This document shows positions 53,030 to 60,668 of a DNA stretch of 64,000 nt, one piece after another. Source of the DNA: Leifsonia sp. PS1209 (GTDB lineage Bacteria > Actinomycetota > Actinomycetes > Actinomycetales > Microbacteriaceae). The DNA lies in NCBI RefSeq assembly GCF_012317045.1, contig NZ_CP051154.1, positions 1,922,001-1,986,000 on the forward strand, read 5' to 3'. How positions within the stretch are numbered: position 1 is the stretch's first letter; the number at the start of each line of letters is the position of its first letter. The translations under genes were made by a program, and so were the position numbers. The notes beneath the pieces were generated by a model. It was not told where the DNA came from. It made no database searches and worked only from the letters and a program-made list of their open reading frames with translations.

Positions 53030-54442
53030 GTGCACGAACTCCTTGACCCACTTCTGCTCTCACGGTGGCAGTTCGGGCTGACGACGATCTACCACTTCCT
53101 GTTCGTCCCCTTGACGATCGGGCTGGTCACCTCCGTCGCGATCTTCCAGACGGCCTGGTACCGCACGGGGAAGGTGCACTACCTGCAGCTGACCCACTTC
53201 TTCGGGAAGCTGTTCCTGATCAACTTCGCGATGGGTGTCGTCACCGGCATCGTGCAAGAGTTCCAGTTCGGGATGAACTGGTCCAACTACTCCCGCTTCG
53301 TCGGAGACGTCTTCGGCGCACCGCTCGCGCTGGAGGGCCTGCTCGCCTTCTTCCTGGAGGCGACCTTCATCGGGCTCTGGATCTTCGGCTGGGACAAGCT
53401 CCCGCGCGGCCTGCACCTGGCGACCATCTGGGTCACGGCCGCCGGCAGCATCCTGTCGGCGTACTTCATCATCGCGGCCAACGCGTTCATGCAGAACCCG
53501 GTCGGATACAGCATCAACGCCGAGAAGGGGAGGGCGGAGCTCACCGACATCGGCGCCGTGCTGACCAACAAGGTGGCCCTCGCCGCCTTCCCGCACACGA
53601 TCTTCGCCTGCTTCATGGTGTCCGCCGGCCTCATCATCACGGTGGCGGCCTGGCACCTGTCGAGGAACCAGCACCTCGACACGATGCGCCCGGCCCTCAA
53701 GTTCGGCCTGTGGGTGATGGTGGGCGCCGGTGCGCTGACCGTGCTGAGCGGCGACCAGCTCGGCCTCGCGATGGTCCAGACCCAGCCGATGAAGATGGCG
53801 GCGGCGGAAGCGCTCTACAAGACCTCCACCGGCGCGGACGCGTCGTTCTCGATCTTCACCCTCGGCACCCCGGACGGCGTGCACGAACTGTTCTCGATCC
53901 GCATCCCGTATCTGCTGTCGTTCCTCTCGACGCACACGCTGAACGGCACGGTCGAGGGCATCAACGACCTGCAGGCGCAGTACGTGCAGCTCTACGGCCC
54001 CGGCGACTACACGCCGACCATCTGGATCACCTACTGGGCGTTCCGCTGGATGATCGGGCTCGGGATGCTCCACGTCCTGGTCGCCGTCGTGGGCCTCTGG
54101 CTCACCCGCAAGGGCAGGATGCCCACCAACAAGTGGGTCTGGAAGGCCGCGATCTGGGCGTTCCCGCTCTCGATGCTCGCCATGATCGTCGGCTGGGTCT
54201 TCACCGAGATGGGCAGGCAGCCCTGGATCGTGTTCAGCCTGATGAAGACGGAGGACGGGGTGTCGCCCGGGGTCACCGGCCTCACCGTGCTGATCTCGCT
54301 GATCGCGTTCACCGCGGTGTACGGCACGCTCGCCGTCGTCGAGTTCTCGCTGATGAAGCGCGCGGCCCAGAAGGGTCCTGCTCCCGCGGAGGAGCACGTC
54401 GACGACGACGGCAACCACGTCCCTGTCACGACGGTCTACTAG
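53030..54442 (+). CDS. cydA: cytochrome bd ubiquinol/menaquinol oxidase subunit I
   Basis: This subunit oxidises quinol and holds hemes b558, b595 and d. The start block LLDPLLLSRWQFGLTTIYHFLFVPLTIG, here read as two parts, contains the heme b595 His. The GRQPW motif (EMGRQPWIVF) and heme b558 residues are present, and the Q-loop is short. At 470 residues it is typical for actinobacteria. I start at the GTG at 53030: the GAGGAAGG site (53011-53018) would be only adjacent to an upstream GTG at 53018, which remains an alternative. The operon continues with cydB, cydD and cydC. Confidence 0.95.
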   Translation: MHELLDPLLLSRWQFGLTTIYHFLFVPLTIGLVTSVAIFQTAWYRTGKVHYLQLTHFFGKLFLINFAMGVVTGIVQEFQFGMNWSNYSRFVGDVFGAPLALEGLLAFFLEATFIGLWIFGWDKLPRGLHLATIWVTAAGSILSAYFIIAANAFMQNPVGYSINAEKGRAELTDIGAVLTNKVALAAFPHTIFACFMVSAGLIITVAAWHLSRNQHLDTMRPALKFGLWVMVGAGALTVLSGDQLGLAMVQTQPMKMAAAEALYKTSTGADASFSIFTLGTPDGVHELFSIRIPYLLSFLSTHTLNGTVEGINDLQAQYVQLYGPGDYTPTIWITYWAFRWMIGLGMLHVLVAVVGLWLTRKGRMPTNKWVWKAAIWAFPLSMLAMIVGWVFTEMGRQPWIVFSLMKTEDGVSPGVTGLTVLISLIAFTAVYGTLAVVEFSLMKRAAQKGPAPAEEHVDDDGNHVPVTTVY

Positions 54443-54451
54443 GAGTCTCTG

Positions 54452-55474
54452 ATGGATCTCGCAATTCTCTGGTTCGGTATCGTCGCGTTCTTCTTCGTCG
54501 GATACTTCGTGCTCGACGGTTTCGACTTCGGCGTCGGGATGGCGCTGCCGTTCCTCAGCAAGGACGACGTCGACCGCCGCGTGATGATCAACACCATCGG
54601 CCCGGTCTGGGACCTCAACGAGACCTGGGTGATCGTGGGTGGGGCTGCGCTGTTCGCGGCGTTCCCCGAGTGGTACGCCACCCTGTTCAGCGGGTTCTAC
54701 CTGGCCCTGCTGCTCATCCTGCTCGCGCTGATCGTGCGCGGCGTCTCGTTCGAGTACCGGCACCAGCGGCCGGACTCGCGCTGGAAGAAGTGGTTCGACG
54801 GCATGATCTTCGTCGGCTCGCTGCTGCCTGCACTGCTCTGGGGCGTCGCGTTCGCGAACATCGTGCAGGGCGTCGCACTGGATGCGCAGTACAACTACAC
54901 CGGAACGCTCTTCGACCTGCTCAACCCGTATGCGCTGCTCGGCGGGCTGACCACGCTCCTGCTGTTCTTCACGCACGGGGTCGTGTTCATCTCGCTCAAG
55001 ACGGACGGCGAGATCCGCGAGCGTGCCAGGAAGCTGGCGGTGAAGTCCGGGCTCGCCGCGATCGTGGTGGCCGCGGCGTTCCTGCTCTGGACGGCCATCG
55101 CCCACTTCTCGGTGGTGTTCGTGGTGCTGGCCCTGCTCGCCGCCGTCGCGCTGATCGCATCCTGGGTCGCCAACCTGCGCGGGGCGGAGGGCTGGTCGTT
55201 CACGTTCATGGCCGTCACCATCGCGCTGGCCGTGGTGTCGCTGTTCGCCGCGCTGTTCCCGAACGTGATGCCGTCGTCGCCGAACCCGGAGAACAGCCTG
55301 ACGATCGCGAACGCGTCCAGCTCGCAGACGACGCTGACGGTGATGACCTGGGTCGCGGCGATCTTCCTGCCGCTGATCCTGCTCTACCAGGCGTTCACGT
55401 ACTGGATCTTCCGCAAGCGCGTCACCCGGGCGAGCATCCCGGCCGAGGCGCCGGTGCCCGTCGAGGCCGGCTGA
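54452..55474 (+). CDS. cydB: cytochrome bd oxidase subunit II
   Basis: This 340-residue structural subunit has about eight to nine helices and lacks hemes of its own. Conserved opening VLDGFDFGVGMALPFL and TIGPVWDLNETWVIVGGAALFAAFPEWYA (spanning two blocks) are the standard CydB signatures. It follows cydA by nine bases. Its C-terminal tail is short and Pro/Glu-rich. Confidence 0.96.
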   Translation: MDLAILWFGIVAFFFVGYFVLDGFDFGVGMALPFLSKDDVDRRVMINTIGPVWDLNETWVIVGGAALFAAFPEWYATLFSGFYLALLLILLALIVRGVSFEYRHQRPDSRWKKWFDGMIFVGSLLPALLWGVAFANIVQGVALDAQYNYTGTLFDLLNPYALLGGLTTLLLFFTHGVVFISLKTDGEIRERARKLAVKSGLAAIVVAAAFLLWTAIAHFSVVFVVLALLAAVALIASWVANLRGAEGWSFTFMAVTIALAVVSLFAALFPNVMPSSPNPENSLTIANASSSQTTLTVMTWVAAIFLPLILLYQAFTYWIFRKRVTRASIPAEAPVPVEAG

Positions 55475-55477
55475 CCC

Positions 55478-57127
55478 GTGCGTCCCCTCGATCCCCGGCT
55501 GCTGCGCTACGCGGCGGCGGCGCGCACCACTCTCGCAGTGGGCGGCGTGCTCGCCGTGGCGCAGACGGCGTGCGTGGTGCTGTTCGCCTGGCTGGTGACG
55601 CAGCTGGTGGTGCGCGGCGTCGCGGGGGAGCAGCCGGCGGCGCTGGCCGGGCTGCTGGGCTGGCTGGCGCTGGTGGTGCTCGTGCGCGGGGCGGTGGGCT
55701 GGCTTGCGGAGTCCGCCGCCGCCCGCGGAGGGGCGACGGTGGTCGGTCAGTTGCGCAGCGCGCTGGTCGCGGCCATCGGCCGGCTCGGTCCGGGCTGGCT
55801 GCGTACGCGGAGCACGGCCGACGTCACCGTGACGGTCGGCCGCGGGCTGGATGCGCTGGACGGCTACTTCACCAAGTACGTTCCCCAGCTGATCCTGACG
55901 GCCATCGCCACGCCCATCCTGGTGCTGGTGATCTTCTGGCAGGACCCGACCAGCGGGCTGATCGTCGTGATCACGCTGCCGCTCATCCCGGTGTTCATGA
56001 TGCTCGTCGGCTGGGCGACCCAGGCTGCGCAGAGCAAGCAGTGGTCCGCGCTGTCCCGGCTGTCGCGCGGCTTCCTCGACGTCGTCGACGGACTCTCGAC
56101 GCTCAAGCTGTTCGGACGTCAGCACCGGCAGGAGGCGCGCATCCGGTCGGTGAGCGACGACTACCGGGTGCACACCATGAAGGTGCTGCGCATGTCGTTC
56201 CTCTCCGGCTTCGTGCTGGAGCTCGCGGCGAGCCTGTCGGTGGCGCTGGTCGCTGTGGCCATCGGGCTGCGGCTGCTGAACGGGCAGCTTGACCTGTCCG
56301 TCGGCCTGTTCGTGCTGCTGCTCGCTCCGGAGGCGTTCCTCCCGCTGCGGAACGTCGGCGCGAGCTTCCACGCGGCGACGGAGGGGATCGAGGCGGCGCA
56401 GGCGGCGTTCGCGGTGCTGGATGAGGACAGGGCGGCTGCGGGTGCTGCGGCCGGTGCTGCTTCGTCTTCCGGACAGCCCGGACTCGTGTTCGACGACGTG
56501 ACCATCTCCTACGACGACCGGGAGGTGGTGACCGGGTTCTCCGCGGACATCCCGCCCGGCACCCTCGCCGTGCTGACCGCGCCGAGCGGCAGCGGGAAGT
56601 CCTCGCTGCTCGCCGCCGTGCTCGGGTTCGTGCCGTTCACCGGGACCATCAGCGCGGGCGGGGCGGTGGATGCGGCCGGTCGCCGCGACGCCGTCGCCTG
56701 GGCTGCGCAGACGCCCGGCCTGATCGCGGGGACGATCGCGTCGAACGTGACGCTCGGCTCCGCGCATCCCGAACCGGCGCTGGTCGCCGAGGCGTTGCGG
56801 CTGGCCGCCGCGGACGAACTGGCGCCGGAGACGATGCTGGGCGTCGGGGGAGCCGGGCTGTCCGGAGGGCAGGCGCAGCGGGTGGCCGTCGCGCGGGCGT
56901 TGTACCGGTTGCGCGCATCCGGTGCCTCTGTAGCTTCTGGCGGGACTGTGCTGCTCCTGGACGAGCCGACCTCGGCCCTGGATGAGACCGCTGAGGCGCG
57001 ACTGCTCGGCACGCTGCGCCGGATCGCAGACGACGGTGTGGCCGTGCTCGTAGTGAGTCACCGGGACCAGGTGGCCGACGCCGCCGACCTGGTGCTGAGG
57101 ATGGAGGCCGGAAGCCGTGTCGAGTGA
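55478..57127 (+). CDS. cydD: ABC transporter CydD, thiol reductant export
   Basis: This 549-residue fused permease-ATPase works with CydC to export cysteine or glutathione-like thiols (and bind heme) needed for cytochrome bd assembly. The six-helix domain spans about 15-300. The ATPase has Walker A as APSGSGKSS, the signature LSGGQAQR and Walker B as VLLLDEPTSALDE. The GTG start is three bases after the cydB stop. It overlaps cydC by 11 bases. Confidence 0.92.
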   Translation: MRPLDPRLLRYAAAARTTLAVGGVLAVAQTACVVLFAWLVTQLVVRGVAGEQPAALAGLLGWLALVVLVRGAVGWLAESAAARGGATVVGQLRSALVAAIGRLGPGWLRTRSTADVTVTVGRGLDALDGYFTKYVPQLILTAIATPILVLVIFWQDPTSGLIVVITLPLIPVFMMLVGWATQAAQSKQWSALSRLSRGFLDVVDGLSTLKLFGRQHRQEARIRSVSDDYRVHTMKVLRMSFLSGFVLELAASLSVALVAVAIGLRLLNGQLDLSVGLFVLLLAPEAFLPLRNVGASFHAATEGIEAAQAAFAVLDEDRAAAGAAAGAASSSGQPGLVFDDVTISYDDREVVTGFSADIPPGTLAVLTAPSGSGKSSLLAAVLGFVPFTGTISAGGAVDAAGRRDAVAWAAQTPGLIAGTIASNVTLGSAHPEPALVAEALRLAAADELAPETMLGVGGAGLSGGQAQRVAVARALYRLRASGASVASGGTVLLLDEPTSALDETAEARLLGTLRRIADDGVAVLVVSHRDQVADAADLVLRMEAGSRVE

Positions 57128-58844
57128 ACGAGTGATCGACGCGGGCGTCCCGTCCTCCGGCGGCCTGCACCGCGCGTCTCCCGGCGCCCGCCGGGTGCTG
57201 CGGCTCGCGTTGCCTCCCGTGCGGCGGCTGTGGTCGGCCATCGCGCTCGGCGTGCTGAGCGGCGGCAGCGCCGTGGCGCTGCTCGCGTCGTCGGCCTGGC
57301 TGATCGCGCGCGCCGCCGAACAGCCGGCGTTGATGTACATCTCGCTCGCCGTCGTCGGAGTGCGGGCGTTCGCCCTCGGGCGCGCGTTCTTCCGCTACCT
57401 CGAACGGCTGGCCGGGCACGACGCCGCCTTCCGGCAGCTGCCGGAGGTGCGCGCGGAGCTGTACCGGCGGCTCGTCCCGCTCGCACCGGACGGCCTTGGC
57501 GGCACGCGTCGCGGCGACCTGCTCTCCCGGCTGGCGAACGACGTGGACGAGCTGCAGAACTACCCGCTACGTGTCGTCCAGCCGCTGGCGACGTCCGGCC
57601 TGGTCGCGTTGCTCACGGTCGCGGGCACGTTCCTGCTGCTCCCGGAGGCAGCCCTCGGCCTGCTCCTGACGCTCGCGTTCGGCTTCGTCGTCGGCACCCT
57701 CGTGAACACCTGGGCGTCCGGCCGGGCGGAGCGGAGGCTCGCCCCGCTGCGCGCCGACCTCAGCGACGCGGTCAGCGACCTCGTACGCAACCTGGACGTC
57801 CTCACCGCCTTCGGCGCGCTCGACACCGCGCGCAGGAGGGTCGACGACGCGAGCGCCGCGCTCACCGCGGCCGTGCGTTCGCGGGCGGTCGGGGTGGCGC
57901 TGACCGGCGCTGTGGTCTCCGTGCTGGCGGGCGCCGCCACGGCGATCGCCCTGGCCACGGGCATCCCGGCCCTGGGCGCCGGACGGATCGACGGCCCGGA
58001 GCTCGCGGTCGTCGCGCTGCTCCCGCTCGCGGTGTTCGAGGTGTTCGGGATGGTGCCGCTCGCGCTCGGTTCGTGGCGTCAGGTCGTCGCGAGCGCCGAA
58101 CGCATCGCGGAGACGGCCCCGCAGACGCTTCCCTCCGGCATCCCCGTCGACCGGGATGCTCCGGTCGAACTCGTGGTGCGGTCTGTCCCCGAGCTGCGCC
58201 TGACCGGGGTCGGCGCGCACTGGCCCGGCGCATCCATCCCGGTGCTGACCGACGTGGATGTGCGGATCGCGCCCGGCGAGCGGGTCCTGCTCACCGGGCC
58301 GACCGGCGCGGGCAAGACCGCCATCGCCCACGTCCTCACGCGGCTCATCGACTACTCGGGCAGCTACACGATCGACGGCGTCGAAGCCTCTTCGGCGCGG
58401 CAGGACGATGTGCGCAGGATCGTCGGCCTCTGCGAGCAGCAGCCGTTCCTGTTCGACGCCGACCTCCGCCAGAACCTCCTGTTCGCGCGGGACACCGCGA
58501 CGGACGCCGACCTCCTGGCCGTCCTCGACCGCGTCGGCCTCGGCGAGTGGACGGCCGAACGCGGCGGGCTCGACGCGCCGGTGGGGGAGCGCGGCGCTCT
58601 CGTCTCCGGCGGTCAGGCACAGCGCATCGCGCTCGCCCGCGCCATCCTGGCCGACTTCCCCGTGCTCATCGTGGACGAGCCGACGGCCAACGTCGACGGC
58701 GCTGTGGCGGACACGGTCGTGCGCGACATCCTCACGACCGCGGCCCAGGACGGGCGCAGCGTGCTGATGATCTCGCACACGCGGGTGCCGTCGGAGCTGA
58801 TCGACAGGAGCGTCAGGATCGAGGACGGGCGGGTGGTGGCGTAG
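57117..58844 (+). CDS. cydC: ABC transporter CydC, thiol reductant export
   Basis: This is the partner half-transporter of CydD, 575 residues. The permease domain begins around residue 35, and the ATPase domain around 350 carries Walker A as GPTGAGKTA, the signature VSGGQAQR and Walker B as VLIVDEPTANVDG. It lacks the extended C-terminal domains of some relatives. The GTG at 57117 overlaps cydD; another GTG at 57132 is possible. It is the last gene of the cydABDC operon. Confidence 0.93.
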   Translation: MSSERVIDAGVPSSGGLHRASPGARRVLRLALPPVRRLWSAIALGVLSGGSAVALLASSAWLIARAAEQPALMYISLAVVGVRAFALGRAFFRYLERLAGHDAAFRQLPEVRAELYRRLVPLAPDGLGGTRRGDLLSRLANDVDELQNYPLRVVQPLATSGLVALLTVAGTFLLLPEAALGLLLTLAFGFVVGTLVNTWASGRAERRLAPLRADLSDAVSDLVRNLDVLTAFGALDTARRRVDDASAALTAAVRSRAVGVALTGAVVSVLAGAATAIALATGIPALGAGRIDGPELAVVALLPLAVFEVFGMVPLALGSWRQVVASAERIAETAPQTLPSGIPVDRDAPVELVVRSVPELRLTGVGAHWPGASIPVLTDVDVRIAPGERVLLTGPTGAGKTAIAHVLTRLIDYSGSYTIDGVEASSARQDDVRRIVGLCEQQPFLFDADLRQNLLFARDTATDADLLAVLDRVGLGEWTAERGGLDAPVGERGALVSGGQAQRIALARAILADFPVLIVDEPTANVDGAVADTVVRDILTTAAQDGRSVLMISHTRVPSELIDRSVRIEDGRVVA

Positions 58845-58867
58845 GAGATTCTGGTATCCGGAAGGCT

Positions 58868-58902
58868 GCGTCTCGAGGGGCGGCTAGGCTGGTGCGAGAC
58901 GC
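58868..58902 (+). other. hairpin upstream of the microORF
   Basis: GCGTCTCG (58868-58875) pairs with CGAGACGC (58895-58902) across a 19-nt loop that contains TAGGCT, a TANNNT-type -10 candidate. It could end cydC transcription or shape the microORF leader. Evidence is only the pairing. Confidence 0.35.
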
Positions 58903-58921
58903 CGAGCGGATCGAGGAATCA

Positions 58922-59032
58922 ATGAGTCGACCCAATCGAGTGACCGGAGTGGCTTTCCGGCATTGGCTCTCGAGAGTCGGCGAAGTCTGTGTTGCTGTTG
59001 CGGACAGTTTCCTCGGCAATTTCCGCCGCTAG
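58922..59032 (+). CDS. 36-residue candidate microprotein
   Basis: A strong GAGGAA site lies five bases before the ATG. The peptide begins MSRPNRVTGVAFRHWLSRVG and ends SFLGNFRR, with alternating hydrophobic and basic residues that could form an amphipathic helix. Codons such as CGA, AAT, GTT and AGT are unlike the neighbouring genes, as in the next two genes. It sits just after cydC in the lower-GC patch. No homologue is recognised and it could be a chance ORF. Confidence 0.4.
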   Translation: MSRPNRVTGVAFRHWLSRVGEVCVAVADSFLGNFRR

Positions 59033-59046
59033 CGAAGGGTGACGAA

Positions 59047-59074
59047 CGGAGAGGCGCGGACGTGCGCCTCTCCG
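59047..59074. terminator. bidirectional terminator hairpin
   Basis: CGGAGAGGCGC (59047-59057) pairs perfectly with GCGCCTCTCCG (59064-59074) across a 6-nt loop. It lies between the rightward microORF/cyd genes and the leftward small membrane protein gene ending at 59090. Confidence 0.75.
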
Positions 59075-59089
59075 ATACGCCTTTCCTGT

Positions 59090-59329
59090 TCAGTCCCCGC
59101 GACGCTGCGTAGCCACCGCATCCCGTCCGGCCCAGAAGTTACCCAGGGCGAGGAAGATCGTTCCGTCGACAGCGAGCACAACGAGCCAGATCCACCACGG
59201 AACGACCGCTCCGAAGGTGAACGCCAGAACAACCAGCAGGAGCATCGATGCGAACGATGCGACCTTGCGCGGCATCGTGGCGTTGAGTGCTTGCCGCACC
59301 TCGGGTCGGAACGCGTCGACGATGGTCAC
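59090..59329 (-). CDS. small two-helix membrane protein
   Basis: This 79-residue protein has hydrophobic helices at about 27-44 and 47-66 (the second starting WWIWLVVLAVDG), and charged ends. Its GTG overlaps the stop of the preceding gene by GTGA, so it is translationally coupled to that secreted-type protein. Position and topology would fit an immunity or accessory protein, but this is inference. Base composition and codons are less GC-rich than in flanking genes. Confidence 0.65.
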   Translation of the reverse strand: MTIVDAFRPEVRQALNATMPRKVASFASMLLLVVLAFTFGAVVPWWIWLVVLAVDGTIFLALGNFWAGRDAVATQRRGD

Positions 59330-59844
59330 TTGCAGTAGCCACCCGAATACGCGAGGCTCCCGATGACGCCGGGGCCGATCAAGAGCTGTTCGCACTTGCC
59401 AGCGTTGTATGCGCGCTGACTGTTGACCAGGATGGACCCGGCGTTCGCTCCACACAGCGCTCCTCCGACATAGCCTGTGAGCCGCGTCACCCAGCCGCAG
59501 ACGGTTGCCATTCCGGTCATGGTCGTCGCGGTTTTGGTCTCGGCACGATTGAGCTTGACCGAAGGGAGACCCATCTCCCACACGAACGCCGGATCGGCCA
59601 CGATCGGGTAGTTCGCTGTGCCCCTGTGGTCGACAACCTGGGTGAGCGTCGTGTCGTTCAGCTCATAGTGTGTCGGTACGGCAACGCCGCGTGCGTCCTT
59701 GGCCCACGGCTCAGCGATAAAGGTCACCGGGTCACCCTCCCCATTGACCACGAAATAGCCTCGCCCTGCAGGAACGATCTGACCGCCGGACGGGAGGGTC
59801 AGCTGGTAGCTGTAGCGCGAAGGGGCATTACAGCGACAATGCAC
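59326..59844 (-). CDS. secreted-type protein with 4-Cys hydrophobic C-terminus, probably lacking its N-terminus
   Basis: This 172-residue protein begins VHCRCNAPSRYSYQLTLPSGG without a signal peptide or ribosome binding site, 24 bases after the pabC stop and in the same frame. Residues 10-85 match a domain often seen after signal peptides in actinobacterial small secreted proteins (EPWAKDARGVAVPTHYEL, TQVVDHRG, PIVADPAFVW). The C-terminus is Gly/Ala-rich with four Cys (TVCGW, ALCGANAG, GKCEQ, GGYCK), like a disulfide-bonded bacteriocin-like region. It may be a truncated remnant. It overlaps the 79-residue membrane gene. Confidence 0.6.
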   Translation of the reverse strand: MHCRCNAPSRYSYQLTLPSGGQIVPAGRGYFVVNGEGDPVTFIAEPWAKDARGVAVPTHYELNDTTLTQVVDHRGTANYPIVADPAFVWEMGLPSVKLNRAETKTATTMTGMATVCGWVTRLTGYVGGALCGANAGSILVNSQRAYNAGKCEQLLIGPGVIGSLAYSGGYCK

Positions 59845-59868
59845 GGGGCGTAGCGAGCGGCGCTCCGC

Positions 59869-60651
59869 TCACACCTCCCGCGCCAGCGCAGCGAGCCGGC
59901 TGCGCCACGCGGTCGCACGCGCCGCATCCTGAGCCAGCTGCGGCCCGTCCACCCACGACGTCACCGCCCGGATGCCGTGCAGCGCGTTCACGGCCCAGAC
60001 CACCGTTCCCTTGAGTTCGGCGGGGGTCACGGCCTCCTCGTCGACCGGGATGCGCAGCGCAGCCGCCACCCCGCGGACCGTGCGCGCCGCCACGCTGTCG
60101 ACCTTCGCGAAGGTCAGCGGAGGGGTGGCGAGCGTGTCGCCGCGCCACCACAGCAGGGCCGTGGTCGTTCCGTCGGAGATGAGGCCGTTGTCGAGGATGA
60201 CCGCCTCGTCGGCTCCGACCTGCTGGGCGCGCTGGCGGAGCACGCCGAGCTGGGCGATGTCCGGACCCTTGATGTCCGGCACGCGGCGGGGGTCGCCGTC
60301 GGCCGTCGCGAGGACGACGGAGTCGGTCAGCGGGGGAGCGGGACGCAGGCGGAAGCGGAGGCGGTGCGCATCCCGGATCGTCGCCAGCTCGAACCGCGGG
60401 AACCAGGCGCCGGTGCGGGGGATCGTCGCGACGGCGGCGTCCCAGAAGTGTTCGGTCTCGGCGCGGTCGCGGAAACCCTGCTCGCGGGCGGAGTCGAGGA
60501 ACCGGGAGCGGTGCAGGCCGAGCGCGAGCACCCGGCCGTCGTCCACCAGGAACGAGTCGGCCACGTCGAGCGTCTGCTCCACCACTTCGCAGTCGTCGAG
60601 TGCGACGAGTTCGCCGTCGCGCCAATCGGAGAGGGTGGTGCGCGCATCCAT
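59869..60651 (-). CDS. pabC: aminodeoxychorismate lyase (class IV aminotransferase family)
   Basis: This PLP enzyme releases pyruvate from aminodeoxychorismate to make p-aminobenzoate for folate. The 260-residue fold IV protein has the PLP lysine at 128 in PDIKGPD, and the block EAVILDNGLISDGTTTALLWW. It could also be a related D-amino-acid or branched-chain aminotransferase, but divergence from pabB makes PabC likely. A TAGCCT -10 lies six bases before the ATG. Confidence 0.85.
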   Translation of the reverse strand: MDARTTLSDWRDGELVALDDCEVVEQTLDVADSFLVDDGRVLALGLHRSRFLDSAREQGFRDRAETEHFWDAAVATIPRTGAWFPRFELATIRDAHRLRFRLRPAPPLTDSVVLATADGDPRRVPDIKGPDIAQLGVLRQRAQQVGADEAVILDNGLISDGTTTALLWWRGDTLATPPLTFAKVDSVAARTVRGVAAALRIPVDEEAVTPAELKGTVVWAVNALHGIRAVTSWVDGPQLAQDAARATAWRSRLAALAREV

Positions 60652-60668
60652 TCGCCTAGGCTAATGCA
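60652..60668. promoter_or_regulatory. 17-bp divergent promoter region of pabC and pabB
   Basis: Only 17 bases separate the two start codons. Plus strand: TAGGCT at 60657-60662, then six bases, then GTG. Minus strand: TAGCCT at 60663-60658, then six bases, then ATG. The two -10 hexamers overlap around the palindrome GCCTAGGC. Both mRNAs would be leaderless, and both polymerases would compete for the same site. Confidence 0.7.

Noticed and set aside
53060..57340. A 1426-codon open frame on the minus strand through cydABDC
   Set aside because: It is a shadow of high-GC codon structure. The opposite strand encodes four recognisable Cyd proteins; the antisense product is Arg/His/Glu/Gln-rich without domains or start signals.
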